DNA from: a virus
Reading direction: 5' to 3' (one strand)
DNA: 64,000 bases
Virus record (IMG/VR): IMGVR_UViG_3300022842_000007
Coordinates: 28,111-92,110 of that record
Below are positions 42,008 through 52,400 of this stretch, piece after piece (position 1 is the first letter of the stretch; each line of letters begins with the position of its first letter). The translations under genes were made by a program, and so were the position numbers. Below the pieces are notes generated by a model, which ran no database searches, was not told the origin of the DNA, and was given only the letters and a program-made list of their open reading frames with translations.

Positions 42008-42658
42008 ATGGCATCAGCCTCAGAGACATTAGCAAAACTATCGGTTAATACCGATGACGCAACCGGTAATCAAAGCCTATTGATGCCGAAACTTCAATAT
42101 AGGTTCCGGGTGAACTTTGTTGGGTTTGGTAATATAGGTGCAACGAACGAAGAACTTTCCCTTACACGACAAGTAATTGATTGTGCTAGACCACAAGTTC
42201 AATTCGATCAGATTACATTGAATGCATATAATTCACGTGTTTATCTAGCTGGTAAGCACACATGGCAAACCCTTGCTCTCAACGTCAGAGATGATGCTTC
42301 AGGTTTAGTATCTCAAGCAGTTGGCGCACAGTTACAACGTCAATTAGATTTCTACGAGCAGTCTTCTGCCCCAACTGGTTCAGACTACAAGTTCCAAATG
42401 GAAATTCAAATCTTAGATGGTGGTAACGGCGTTACTACACCAAACGTTTTGGAAAACTGGTCAGTAGCAGGTTGTTTCTTACAGCAAGCAAACTATCAGC
42501 AACTTAACTATGGAACATCTGACGCGGTGTCCATTGCATTGACAATCCAGTTCGACAATGCAGTTCAAACAAATGGATCGGAAGGATCATTAGATTCTTT
42601 ACCTGGCGCAGGTGTAGGACAATCAGGCATCTTAACAACAGGTGGTACAACTGTCTAA
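42008..42658 (+). CDS. 19: tail tube protein gp19
   Basis: The 216-residue protein is the T4-type tail tube subunit. Its core has KLQYRFRVNFVGFG (strand after a Leu-rich helix), then VIDCARPQVQFDQITLNAYNSRVYLAG, the loop and beta pattern of gp19. A long helix (LQRQLDFYEQ) follows, then a QILDG and WSVAGCFLQQANY tube-like ending. T4 gp19 has 163 residues. Its own late promoter and terminator suit an abundant protein. Confidence 0.9.
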   Translation: MASASETLAKLSVNTDDATGNQSLLMPKLQYRFRVNFVGFGNIGATNEELSLTRQVIDCARPQVQFDQITLNAYNSRVYLAGKHTWQTLALNVRDDASGLVSQAVGAQLQRQLDFYEQSSAPTGSDYKFQMEIQILDGGNGVTTPNVLENWSVAGCFLQQANYQQLNYGTSDAVSIALTIQFDNAVQTNGSEGSLDSLPGAGVGQSGILTTGGTTV

Positions 42659-42683
42659 ATTATAGACATTTTAACATTAAAAG

Positions 42684-42705
42684 AACTGGGCCTCCCAGTT
42701 TTTTT
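42684..42705 (+). terminator. rho-independent terminator after gp19
   Basis: AACTGGG pairs with CCCAGTT around a 3-nt CCT loop, then a run of Ts follows. Confidence 0.88.
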
Positions 42706-42721
42706 ATGGCTTTTATCTTTA

Positions 42722-42729
42722 GATAAATA
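42722..42729 (+). promoter_or_regulatory. late promoter, GATAAATA
   Basis: It is 21 nt before the ATG at 42751 with AGGAG between. Confidence 0.7.
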
Positions 42730-42750
42730 ATACTATAGGAGATAATATAA

Positions 42751-43935
42751 ATGGGTGCATTAGACGGAGTAGTATCCGGAATTAAAAGAGACATTTTGGG
42801 CCAAACATACTTGCGTGATTATACTCATGCGTCCAAGATATTCTTGCCGGGCAGTCAGAGTAATGCTCCGAAAGTCAAATTTATATTTCATACCTATTTT
42901 GAAATCAATGAGCAGGCATGGAAACCACCCACTGGACAAAACTATGGTCTACTAGTAAAACAAGTTAAGTTACCTTCTTTTAGTTTTGACACCACTGAAC
43001 TTAATCAGTATAATCGAAAACGCATAATTCAATCTAAAATTAAATATCAACCGATAGACATTGTATTCCACGATGACAATGCATCACAAATGACTGCGAT
43101 GTGGAATGCTTACTATCAGTATAATTACGCTGATTCTTGGAATCCAGAAGTTAACACTACTACCACTGGCGTAGATCGAACAAAGGCTTATAATAGGCGT
43201 AACATATACGATCCTTCTTTGACTGAAGACATGCAATACGGGTATAGGGGTGGGTCTACCAATGATAATACGACTGATCTAAATCCAAACTTTGGTTCAA
43301 AAGTTCCTTTCTTTAACAATATTACTATATACGGCATGTGGCAGGGTAAATTCTTGTCATATACATTAATCAATCCTATTATAACAAATTTTGCACATGA
43401 TACGTATGATTACAATGAAGGTGGCGGCATCATGCAAAACACAATGACATTTGATTATGAAACTGTCATATACAACACCGGCCAGATAGATGATGATGAA
43501 AAGACAGCAGATGTTGTAGGATTTGCAGATCAGTCAAACTACGATCTTTCGCCAAGCCCACTCGCTAGCGGTCCTCTAAATTCTCTATCGGATGTTCTCA
43601 AGAGAATGGCTAGTATGGACTCTATTAGTATTGCTGAGTTATATGCATTACAGAAAAGAATATCCTCAGGTGAATTTACAGAAAATGGGATAAACGAAGC
43701 AAGGAACGGACTTCAAGCCTTGATCTTAAATAGAATTGCAGGTGGCAACATGACATTCAAAGAGGCATTCTTCCCAACAAATGGTGTTAGTGGAACGATG
43801 GTCAACATTGCTAACCAAGGCACTGTTACAGGTACAATCCCAGTTTCAGCCGAAGCAGGTGAACCACTTACCGCAGGACAACAAGTTTTTAATCAAGCCG
43901 CGACTCTAGTAGTCGGACGATTGTTGGGAGGCTAA
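42751..43935 (+). CDS. tail tube paralogue, tube-initiator-like
   Basis: The 394-residue protein shares the tube fold pattern: KVKFIFHTYFEIN, then LVKQVKLPSFSFDTTELNQYNRKRIIQSKIKYQPIDIVFHDDN, with a following strand and helix. It is larger than the tube protein and has a C-terminal helical extension (residues 275-394). Position after gp19 and size fit a tube-initiator or baseplate-tube protein (T4 gp54 or gp48 have this fold), but the exact equivalent is not decided. Confidence 0.72.
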   Translation: MGALDGVVSGIKRDILGQTYLRDYTHASKIFLPGSQSNAPKVKFIFHTYFEINEQAWKPPTGQNYGLLVKQVKLPSFSFDTTELNQYNRKRIIQSKIKYQPIDIVFHDDNASQMTAMWNAYYQYNYADSWNPEVNTTTTGVDRTKAYNRRNIYDPSLTEDMQYGYRGGSTNDNTTDLNPNFGSKVPFFNNITIYGMWQGKFLSYTLINPIITNFAHDTYDYNEGGGIMQNTMTFDYETVIYNTGQIDDDEKTADVVGFADQSNYDLSPSPLASGPLNSLSDVLKRMASMDSISIAELYALQKRISSGEFTENGINEARNGLQALILNRIAGGNMTFKEAFFPTNGVSGTMVNIANQGTVTGTIPVSAEAGEPLTAGQQVFNQAATLVVGRLLGG

Positions 43936-43938
43936 ACA

Positions 43939-44316
43939 ATGGCATTAGATATAACACAGCAAGAGACTACGGTAGAAATATTCGACACGTTTTACTCAAC
44001 AAAAGTAACAGTGCCAGCTGATCAATGGGACGTGGTAAATTCATATTTTGCAGGCGTGTTAAAGGGCGATCCTAATTCAGCATCAGCAAAAAAGACAGCA
44101 TCACAATTTGCAACAGTACTCTTTAGAATAGCACAAGAGACTGGCACCGACATCATGGTATTCATGGATTACTTCAGAACTAACGTAACAACAAAATTAC
44201 AAGTAACAGAAGAAATGGCATTTTATCTTAATCTATTGAAGTCCAAAACAGCATTGTACGGAATATCTCAAGTACCTATTCCGAATCAAACAGTTCAACG
44301 AAATGTAATTCCATAA
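43939..44316 (+). CDS. conserved late protein between tail and head-completion genes
   Basis: The 125-residue protein is helical at its C-terminus with an N-terminal strand region (TTVEIFDTFYSTKVTVPADQW). I associate it with a conserved marine T4-like family next to gp4. It starts 3 nt after the tube paralogue. A tail-assembly role is inference. Confidence 0.7.
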   Translation: MALDITQQETTVEIFDTFYSTKVTVPADQWDVVNSYFAGVLKGDPNSASAKKTASQFATVLFRIAQETGTDIMVFMDYFRTNVTTKLQVTEEMAFYLNLLKSKTALYGISQVPIPNQTVQRNVIP

Positions 44317-44326
44317 GGTTTACTTA

Positions 44327-44776
44327 ATGGCGCGCAAACGTAAATACGCAAACGGTATCTATACAATAAAAAATCCAGCAAAGTATGTAGGCAAGGGCAA
44401 GCCTAGATACAGATCGGGATGGGAACTTACGTTTATGATTTTTTGTGATAACAATGACAAGATACTCAACTGGGCGAGTGAATCATTAGTTATACCATAC
44501 ATACACCCTTTTACTGGTAAACGTACTAATTATATACCTGACTTCTTTATTGTTTATCAAGACAAATATGGTAAAACAAGAGCAGAGTTAATAGAGATTA
44601 AACCAAAGAAAGAAAGCATTATTGAAGCTAAAGTTGCAAACGCAAGAACACAGGCAATCGTAGCAATTAATCATGCTAAGTGGAGATCAGCACAGGCGTA
44701 CTGTAAGGCACAGGGATTGGTTTTCCGTGTCGTAACTGAAGATGACATCTGGTACCAAGGCGGGAAAAAGAGATAA
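44327..44776 (+). CDS. 4: head completion protein gp4
   Basis: The 149-residue protein matches T4 gp4 (gp50), a head-completion protein with a nuclease-like fold. The pattern YRSGWELTFMIFCDNN, then VIPYIHPFTGKRTNYIPDFFI and AELIEIKPKK, is a TnsA/PD-(D/E)XK-like arrangement, with Asp in PDFFI and Glu-x-Lys in IEIKP. Length matches T4 gp4 (150). Confidence 0.92.
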   Translation: MARKRKYANGIYTIKNPAKYVGKGKPRYRSGWELTFMIFCDNNDKILNWASESLVIPYIHPFTGKRTNYIPDFFIVYQDKYGKTRAELIEIKPKKESIIEAKVANARTQAIVAINHAKWRSAQAYCKAQGLVFRVVTEDDIWYQGGKKR

Positions 44777-44779
44777 ATA
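44772..44779 (+). promoter_or_regulatory. late promoter, GATAAATA, over the gp4 stop
   Basis: It includes the gp4 TAA stop and lies 63 nt before the homing endonuclease ATG. It may originally have served the gp16-like gene now displaced downstream by the endonuclease. Confidence 0.6.
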
Positions 44780-44842
44780 AAAGTGTAGATCGCGATACTG
44801 TAATATCCATCTACTCTAACAGCTTAAAAGGAGCCACCAGCA

Positions 44843-45646
44843 ATGATATTTATTAAAAACAAATACACAAAAACATATTATAGCATTATATCTATTGCAT
44901 CCACCAGAACGGTATCTAAAGAAATTTATACAGAAAAGCATCATGTAATCCCTAAATCTTTGGGTGGTGACAACAGCAAAAGTAATTTATCTGTGTTAAC
45001 TGCTCGCGAGCATTTTATATGCCACTTACTATTAACAAAAATGCTAACAGGGCCCGCAAAATCTAAAATGGTATATGCGCTTAGTATGCTAATGAATGGT
45101 AAGCGGATAGGAAAGCGCAGTGATTACACCATAAATGGACGGTGGTATGCACACGCTAAGATATTAGTTGCTAACGCCACCACCGAATACTGGACACCCA
45201 AGCGACGGAAAACTAGATCAGAACAAGTTACTGCATATTATGCAAAGGTTGATAAAACAACAGAGGCATACAAGAATCGCAATAACAGCATACGAGAATA
45301 TCAGCTTAATAAAGTATGGACACAAAAGGCAATAGACAATAGACTTGCAAACTGTTTAAAATCAGCAGTTAAAAGCAAAGGTGTTAAAAATCCAGAGCAT
45401 AGTCAGCGGTTGAAGGGTGGAACCCAAACAGCAGAATCTAATGCCAAGCGATCAGCATCACTTCGGGGCAGAAAAACATCTTCGGGTTCCTTAGGTCATA
45501 CCTGGTCTGATGAAACTAAACAAAAGATGTCAGAATCCCAAAAGAATGTGCCATTATGGGAATGCCCACATTGTAATATAAGGGTACGAGCTAGCCATTT
45601 TAAAAGGTGGCATAATGACAACTGTAAGCACAAGACCACAAAATGA
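44843..45646 (+). CDS. HNH homing endonuclease with NUMOD3-like motif
   Basis: The 267-residue protein has an HNH core, EKHHVIPKSLGGDNSKSNL and the following HFICHLLL helix (residues 31-64). The C-terminal third has a NUMOD3-like DNA-binding motif, HTWSDETKQKMSES, then a zinc finger CPHCNIRVRASHFKRWH...C. This is a freestanding homing endonuclease of the kind common in T4-like phages, inserted between gp4 and the gp16-like gene. Its last 32 nt overlap the next gene and cover that gene's AGGTGG site. Confidence 0.88.
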   Translation: MIFIKNKYTKTYYSIISIASTRTVSKEIYTEKHHVIPKSLGGDNSKSNLSVLTAREHFICHLLLTKMLTGPAKSKMVYALSMLMNGKRIGKRSDYTINGRWYAHAKILVANATTEYWTPKRRKTRSEQVTAYYAKVDKTTEAYKNRNNSIREYQLNKVWTQKAIDNRLANCLKSAVKSKGVKNPEHSQRLKGGTQTAESNAKRSASLRGRKTSSGSLGHTWSDETKQKMSESQKNVPLWECPHCNIRVRASHFKRWHNDNCKHKTTK

Positions 45647-46190
45647 TTTTCGTGCTGCCGGCATTAAGCTAAATACATATATGACTAACAAACTTGAAGA
45701 ACTTTTTGATCTAGCAGTAAGTGAAAGAAATAATGAAGGCAATGAACTGGCGGAACCGTTACCTGATCAAACCGGAGACGTTACTCTGGAAGCTATAAAC
45801 AGTCTCGAAAAGATAGATCAGGCACTGCCAACTGTTAGAGGATTAGACGCATCTGATGCGGAGATGGATGAACTGTCTGATATGGCAAAAGATAGTTACA
45901 GAGATTTGATGGATTTAGGCATGCAAGTAGACTCTCGTTTCAGTGGAGACATTTTCAGTGTAGCTAGTACCATGTTAAGTCATGCTATCACTGCTAAAAC
46001 TGCCAAACTAAACAAGAAATTAAAGATGATTGATTTGCAATTAAAAAAAGTCACATTAGAGCAACGTCAATCAAAAGTAGATGAAAAACTAAACAACATA
46101 CCTCTAGGCGAGATCGGAGGGGACGGTGGTCAGAATCTGTCTCGCAATGAATTACTGCGTCTTTTAAATCCGAAAATCTCAGAGGAATGA
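45615..46190 (+). CDS. 16: probable small terminase subunit gp16
   Basis: The 191-residue protein has a central helical pair, MAKDSYRDLMDLGMQV and FSVASTMLSHAITAKTAKLNKKLKMIDLQLKK. This parallels the coiled-coil oligomerisation region of T4-type gp16 (the ARENFYNLVEKG and EVLAQTIKNVADVTDKLIDLQKK segments). The gp16 ring recognises phage DNA and stimulates the gp17 motor. Length is near T4 gp16 (164). No large terminase follows in the window, so the call rests on the coiled-coil pattern and neighbours gp4 and gp18. Confidence 0.6.
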   Translation: MTTVSTRPQNDFRAAGIKLNTYMTNKLEELFDLAVSERNNEGNELAEPLPDQTGDVTLEAINSLEKIDQALPTVRGLDASDAEMDELSDMAKDSYRDLMDLGMQVDSRFSGDIFSVASTMLSHAITAKTAKLNKKLKMIDLQLKKVTLEQRQSKVDEKLNNIPLGEIGGDGGQNLSRNELLRLLNPKISEE

Positions 46191-46196
46191 TAAATA
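46189..46196 (+). promoter_or_regulatory. late promoter, GATAAATA
   Basis: It overlaps the stop of the gp16-like gene and is 21 nt before the ATG at 46218. Confidence 0.62.
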
Positions 46197-46217
46197 TATT
46201 ACACGGGAACAAAACAT

Positions 46218-46838
46218 ATGAGAAGTCTTAAACAATACATTGCAGAAAGCGTCCACACTTATGATTATACAATCAAAGTTGCAGGTGACGTAGAGAAACA
46301 GTTTTTAGAGTTGTTTAAATACAACCTAGACAAGTTCTCCCCCATCGACATTAAAGGTCCAACCTCAACGCCAGTGCAAAAAGATCCATATGGATTTCCT
46401 AATCTTAATAATGAACCTGTTCATATTTTTAAGTGTAAATTTGCATATCCCTGCACTGAACCAATGGTTCAGCAGATGGCACAATTATTAGGTCACAATA
46501 TTAATTATGTTCGTATGGTACCAACAGCGTTCAACGATAGCATCAATAACGAAATGGACCAGTATGAAAATCAAGCATCTCATTCCCCTCTATTAGATCA
46601 TCCAGATCTGGAAGACAACGGAAAAGAAGCCGCCGACGAATATGGTAACAAGTATATTAATAGTATCAAAGCTCAATCAGAAGACCAAAAGAAAATAGGC
46701 CTGCCAGTTGATCAACGAAATACTAAAGATGCATTTGATCCTTGGAAGCCCTGGACAGATGATCAACAAGGCGGAAACAAAAGCCCAATGACTGATATTA
46801 AACGGGCTCCTAAGCCTGAAACTTCGGCTGGGTACTAA
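46218..46838 (+). CDS. late protein, unknown, probable virion component
   Basis: The 206-residue protein opens MRSLKQYIAESVHTYDYTIK, a start I associate with marine T4-like structural proteins, with a mixed alpha/beta N-terminal domain to residue 110. The C-terminal half is charged and probably disordered. It is 10 nt before the large acidic gene and belongs to the same late transcript. Confidence 0.7.
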   Translation: MRSLKQYIAESVHTYDYTIKVAGDVEKQFLELFKYNLDKFSPIDIKGPTSTPVQKDPYGFPNLNNEPVHIFKCKFAYPCTEPMVQQMAQLLGHNINYVRMVPTAFNDSINNEMDQYENQASHSPLLDHPDLEDNGKEAADEYGNKYINSIKAQSEDQKKIGLPVDQRNTKDAFDPWKPWTDDQQGGNKSPMTDIKRAPKPETSAGY

Positions 46839-46848
46839 GGAAAAAATT

Positions 46849-49320
46849 ATGGATTTTAAAAATATATTAACTACATTGGGCGAGATCACAGAGACTGCAC
46901 CAATAGAAAACCCTAAAGTCTCACCACCCACTACAAAAGAAGTATTAAATGAGTCCGCACCTGTTGCCACTTCACGTGCTTACACAGGTCCTTCATTGAA
47001 GGATGTCTTCACAGATTTAATGGAAGCAGATATTTCATTAGAGCCAGTTCAATCAGGTGCACAAACAATTAAATCAGACGGAGAAGCAGTTGGTGTAGCA
47101 CATACACCCCAAGCCGCAACTCAAATGAAAGCCTCATTAGAAAACGGCGAGATCACATTTAATGGCGACAGTGATACTGGAATGAACGAAGACTGCACAG
47201 ATGAACAAATACAAGAAGCAGAAGATTGGATTGACGGCGCAGTTAAGAAGCCTGGCGCATTTAGAGCCCAAGCAGAAAACGCAGGAATGTCTACAGCGGC
47301 ATTTGCTAAATATGTTCTGGCCCACAAAGACAAATTCAATGCTAAAACAGAAAAACGAGCAAATCTTGCAAAAACATTTAGTAAGATGGCATCAGAAGGT
47401 GATGGATCTGGATCTACAGGTGGACAATCTCCACTAACTTACGTTGAGAGCAAATCTCCGAAATTGCCTTCTTTGTCACGTGTTAAATCAATGTGCAACG
47501 AAGGACTGACTGTATCCAGTATATTACAACTGCACTCAAGGTGCAACCAAAAAGAACTAAAAACTATGATTAATAAAACCAAAACACAATTAAAAGAAGG
47601 CGCTGATCACATTCTTAAGGCCGCAAAGCACATGGGTAAATCTCATGGTCTATGTAAAGGTGGATATTCGTGTCCACATGATGAAGGTTCTGAAGGACAT
47701 AGAGCATACCATGAAGGTTATGTAGAAGGACTTGATGAATGCATGGGCATTCGCAATGAACCAGTAGTAGGCCTTGTTAAAGAAGAACCACCAATCGTAG
47801 ACACTATGGCATCTTACGGTGCAATGGGCGAAGCAGAAACTTCACCAGACGGAAACGTCGGTGCTGATGATTCCGGCGCATATGACAAGTATGACTGGAA
47901 TGCAGAGACAGTAGCACGTAAAGGAATTGCTGAAGAAGATGATGCTTGGACTTTTGAATCATTTGAAAGCGATTTAGATGCATTGTTAAATGAAGACAAA
48001 GTAGATGAAGGTGTTACGATCTCTATCACTCAAGGTGAAGGAGAGGAAGACAGAGTTAGTGTTAACGCAACTGATGCTGAAGCAGATAGCTTACTTAAAT
48101 TTGTTAAAGACGTTGGGTTAGGCAACTACGGTGATGCAGAAGTCGAGGCAGACGCTATAGAGCCAGGCGAGGTATCATTTTATGGTTCACCAGATGCTCC
48201 AGCAGAAGAAATGGGTTCACATGATGACATGCTTAAATTGATGGGTATTATGGACTTGGGAGACGAGATAGAAGATCCTGCTACAGGCACCGAATATGAT
48301 ACTAATGATTTCGAAGACGAAGTTGACGTAGAAGTAATTGACGGTGATACAGAAGAATGCTGTGAAGGTTGCGGAAACAAACTAAGCGAAGGTTGTGGTT
48401 GTGATAAAACGGATGAAGGCGCTAATATGGCCGCTCAATACGGACCAGACTCTGGTGCAGATAACTCATCAAACGATGAGAAAGGCAACGCCGCGGCAAA
48501 CGCCGCATTGGCATCAAATGATGCTGACACTCCTCAGCTAGTTAAAGAAAAAGAATCTGGTGTCGAAATAGATGCCAACGATGTTAAACCTGAGTCAGAC
48601 GATATGCACGAAGATCAAGGTTATAATGACGAGGAAGATGAGTCATTGGGTATGAGAGATGGCAGAGCTTCTCATAAAGACGATAATTATCATTCACGTA
48701 GAGATCAGTCTAGGGGTGATTACGGGAACAGGGACGCCGGTTCTATTATGAAAGAGATGTTAAACATGCTATCAGAAGTTGGTGCAGAATCTTCAGAAGA
48801 ACCAGAGCAACCACTTTCCCAACACGATGATCCAGGTTTATTAACAGCAGAAAGCGCAGAAGATGCACCAGCTGATGATCTTCAAGGTGATACAGAGGAA
48901 CTAGCAGAGACTGAAACTGATGATCAAAGAGAATTCAAAGTTGCAGAAGGTAAATTACCTGCAGGACTACAAGCATATCAAGATAAAAAGAACGGCAAGA
49001 AAGATGATAGTGCTGAGGAAGAGACAGATGAAGATAAGGAAGTCGATGAAGATAAGGAAGAAGAATTGAATGAATGGGCCAATGATGCTGGTAAAAATGG
49101 CACAGAAACATCATTCGAACAAGACATCGACTTTATGACTAATGTAATCTCTGGTGGACTTAACAAGCAGAAATCAACAGGGCAAGCAACAGTCCCAGTC
49201 ATTGCGGATCAAAAAGATCGCACTGGTTACAATGGTTCAGATTTAGTTAAAGAAGGGTCTATCATGTCACATGATGGTTTAGCAGGCTTAATGCTCAAAA
49301 TGGACGAACTAAGTAAATAA
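46849..49320 (+). CDS. large acidic protein with Cys clusters and a KPGAF module
   Basis: The 823-residue protein is strongly acidic and mostly low complexity. A folded module near residues 120-190 (DWIDGAVKKPGAF...AGMSTAAFAKYVLAHKDKFN) resembles a short domain found in marine phage and large-virus proteins. A His/Cys-rich segment lies near residues 265-310 and a CCEGCGN...EGCGCDK cluster near 503-520. Together with the Cys-rich first gene it suggests metal-binding virion-associated proteins. Runs of EEDDE-type sequence occupy the C-terminal half. Function is unknown; a strong terminator follows. Confidence 0.72.
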   Translation: MDFKNILTTLGEITETAPIENPKVSPPTTKEVLNESAPVATSRAYTGPSLKDVFTDLMEADISLEPVQSGAQTIKSDGEAVGVAHTPQAATQMKASLENGEITFNGDSDTGMNEDCTDEQIQEAEDWIDGAVKKPGAFRAQAENAGMSTAAFAKYVLAHKDKFNAKTEKRANLAKTFSKMASEGDGSGSTGGQSPLTYVESKSPKLPSLSRVKSMCNEGLTVSSILQLHSRCNQKELKTMINKTKTQLKEGADHILKAAKHMGKSHGLCKGGYSCPHDEGSEGHRAYHEGYVEGLDECMGIRNEPVVGLVKEEPPIVDTMASYGAMGEAETSPDGNVGADDSGAYDKYDWNAETVARKGIAEEDDAWTFESFESDLDALLNEDKVDEGVTISITQGEGEEDRVSVNATDAEADSLLKFVKDVGLGNYGDAEVEADAIEPGEVSFYGSPDAPAEEMGSHDDMLKLMGIMDLGDEIEDPATGTEYDTNDFEDEVDVEVIDGDTEECCEGCGNKLSEGCGCDKTDEGANMAAQYGPDSGADNSSNDEKGNAAANAALASNDADTPQLVKEKESGVEIDANDVKPESDDMHEDQGYNDEEDESLGMRDGRASHKDDNYHSRRDQSRGDYGNRDAGSIMKEMLNMLSEVGAESSEEPEQPLSQHDDPGLLTAESAEDAPADDLQGDTEELAETETDDQREFKVAEGKLPAGLQAYQDKKNGKKDDSAEEETDEDKEVDEDKEEELNEWANDAGKNGTETSFEQDIDFMTNVISGGLNKQKSTGQATVPVIADQKDRTGYNGSDLVKEGSIMSHDGLAGLMLKMDELSK

Positions 49321-49348
49321 ATAATAAGAAACGTAGTTACACGCTTCA

Positions 49349-49376
49349 AATACCCGGCTAAGTCGGGTATTTTTTT
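49349..49376 (+). terminator. rho-independent terminator
   Basis: ATACCCG pairs with CGGGTAT around GCTAAGT and ends in a run of Ts. Confidence 0.88.
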
Positions 49377-49399
49377 GGATCGATGATATGGATGGGAAT

Positions 49400-49407
49400 G
49401 ATAAATA
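49400..49407 (+). promoter_or_regulatory. late promoter, GATAAATA, of fibre 2
   Basis: It lies 22 nt before the fibre ATG with AGGAA between. Confidence 0.7.
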
Positions 49408-49429
49408 CTACTATTAGGAACTAATCCAT

Positions 49430-52400
49430 ATGGCACAAAGAAATATTGACTTCGGCGCATTCCCAGACGATCCAGATGCAGATGCGATACGCTCGGCATT
49501 CGAAAAAGTACAATTAAATTTTACAGAAGTATTTGCGGGTCTAGGTGATCAAGCAGTTGTCTCTGTCAATAAAACAGCGGGCGCAGGTGTAACAGTAAAT
49601 CAATCTACTGGTAACGTAGTTGTTACTGCCAACCTCGCATGTGTGCAGATGACCACCACTACATTACAATTAGGGCAATCTGGTCCTGGTAATGGTGTAG
49701 CTGGCGGTACTATTATACTTAATGCTTCTACCCAACAAGCAACGATTGATTTACCAACAAACATTGTTACAGGTCTAGTAAATCTGACTGCGACAGGAAA
49801 TGTCACTGGTGGCAATGTCAATGCGACTTCTGGTGGTGGTAATTTTCAATGGGTTAAGGGTGATGGAGCAAATTTAACAAATATCGTAGCGTTAGTAGCA
49901 CAAACCGTATCAAACGCGGCACAGCCAAATATTACATCAGTGGGAACATTATCTGGATTAGCAGTAACAGGCAATATTACTTCGGGTAATGTAGCAGGTA
50001 CAGGTGGGGTATTCACGTATTTCTCGGGAGATGGCGCAAATTTAAGTTTTATTGCAGGTGGTAACGTAACAGGTACTGTACCATTTGCAACAACAGCGAA
50101 CGCAGTATCAGGGGCTAATGTCTCAGGTGAAGTAGATTTTGCTCAAGTAGCAAATGCAGTAGCAGGCGCAAATGTCTCGGGTACTGTTCCTTTAGCGACA
50201 TCGGCCACGACAGCAGGCACAGTAACAACTGCCGCACAACCAAATATTACATCAACGGGTACACTCACTGTATTAAATTCAAGTGGCACGATAACTGCTC
50301 CTGCATTTACAGCGAACACTGGTATCTTTACTGGTGATGGTGCGGGCTTAACCAATGTTACTGGCGCAAACGTCTCAGGCGCTGTTCCGTTTGCAGGAAC
50401 AGCAAATGCAGTAGCAGGCGCAAATGTCTCGGGTGAAGTTGATTTTGCACAAGTAGCAAACGCAGTAGCAGGGGCAAATGTCTCAGGTGAAGTAACCTTC
50501 GCCGCAACAGCAAATGCAGTAGCAGGCGCAAATGTAACAGGTACTGTTTCTTTAGCATCTTTGGCAACGTTCGCAACCACAGCAAATGCAGTAGCAGGAG
50601 CTAATGTCTCAGGTACAGTCCCAGTAGCGACAAGTGCTACATCAGCAAACGCAGTAGCAGGAGCAAATGTCTCAGGTACTGTTCCATTAGCAACTACAGC
50701 AGGTACTGTAACAACTGCGGCTCAGCCAAATATTACTTCTGTAGGTACTTTAACCGCATTAACTGTGACAGCAGATATTGTTGGTAGTGTTACGGGTAGC
50801 GCGGCTACTATAACAACGGCCGCACAACCAAATATTACTTCTGTAGGTACATTATCTACACTAGCAGTTACTGGAAATATTGCATCAGGTAATGTTGCAG
50901 GCACAGGTGGAGTATTCACGTATGTCTCGGGAGATGGAGCGAACTTAACAAACCTCTCAGTATCAGCAGGATCAAGCATTGTCAATGGATCTAGTAACGC
51001 AACAGTTGATGCTAGTGGTGCATTCAGAGTTTCGACTGGTGGAACAGCAAATTTATTAGTAGTACAAGATACAGGTGTAACAGCAATAGTAACAGGTTCT
51101 ATGTCAGTAACAGGTGGATTAGAAGCCATAAACTTTAATAGTACATCAAACTTAGGCCCAGTAGCTAATGTAACAATCACTGGTGGAACCAGTGGTGGCT
51201 TCTTAAAGACAAATGGTTCAGGTACCTTATCGTTCGACACTGCAACACTAGTTCCAGCACAAGGTGCAGACACACAGATCATATTTAATGATGGTGGCTC
51301 TACATATGCTGGTAACACAGGCTTTACGTTTAATAAAGCATCTGGTGATGTTGCTGTCCCAGGTAATATCAATGTACCTGCAGGAAAGAATATAGTAGCA
51401 GGTGGCAATGTTAATGCTACTTTACTCGGTGGAGCTTTATCAACTGCCGCACAACCTAACATTACATCAGTGGGTACATTGACATCATTGATTTTAGGCG
51501 GTGCATTTAACACAAACAGCAATATCATTACTAACGCTGGTAATATCGAAATATCTAGCGGCTCGGGAACATTCAAAGGTAATGGCGGTGGATTAACAAA
51601 TTTACCAGGTGCTAACGTATCAGGTGCTGTCCCATTAGCAACAAGTGCTACATCAGCGAACGCAGTAGCAGGTGCCAATGTCTCAGGTGAAGTTGATTTT
51701 GCACAAGTAGCAAACGCAGTAGCAGGTGCCAATGTCTCAGGTACAGTCGCACTAGCAACTACAGCAACTACCGCAAGTACAGCGAACGCAGTAGCAGGTG
51801 GTAACGTATCAGGTGCAGTCGCATTAGCATCAAGTGCTACATCAGCAAACGCAGTAGCAGGGGCAAATGTCTCAGGTGCAGTCGCATTAGCATCAAGTGC
51901 TACATCAGCAAACGCAGTAGCAGGTGGTAACGTATCAGGTGCAGTAAGTTTCGCAACAACAGCAAACGCAGTAGCAGGTGGTAACGTATCAGGTGCAGTA
52001 AGTTTCGCAAGTACAGCGAACGCAGTAGCGGGTGCCAACGTATCTGGTCAAGTAGCAAATTCACTTGTCTCAGGTACGGTATATACAGCGGCACAACCCA
52101 ACGTTACATCAGTTGGTACATTGCTGTTGCATTCAAATACCGATACTGTCTCGGCCGCCGGAACGACACAAGGCGATGCAACACAATTAACAACTGAGAT
52201 AAACAGAGTTACAACTGTCGGTGCAAGTTCAGGTGTTAAACTACCGAATGCTGTCGGTGGATTAATAATTTTTATTACTAATACATCAGCAACTACATTG
52301 GCAGTATATCCTAACACGAGCGATATAATTAATTCACTCGGTACTAACGCATCGTACTCGCATCCTGCAGGCGGAACATTACAGTATATCTGTACCAACG

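Noticed and set aside
50722-52038. 438-codon minus-strand open frame inside fibre 2
   Set aside because: Same repeat-driven antisense shadow as in fibre 1, lying wholly within a well-supported gene.
50058-52080. Tandem repeats as a CRISPR array
   Set aside because: The repeats are in frame within a protein, of variable length, with no unique spacers of constant size.
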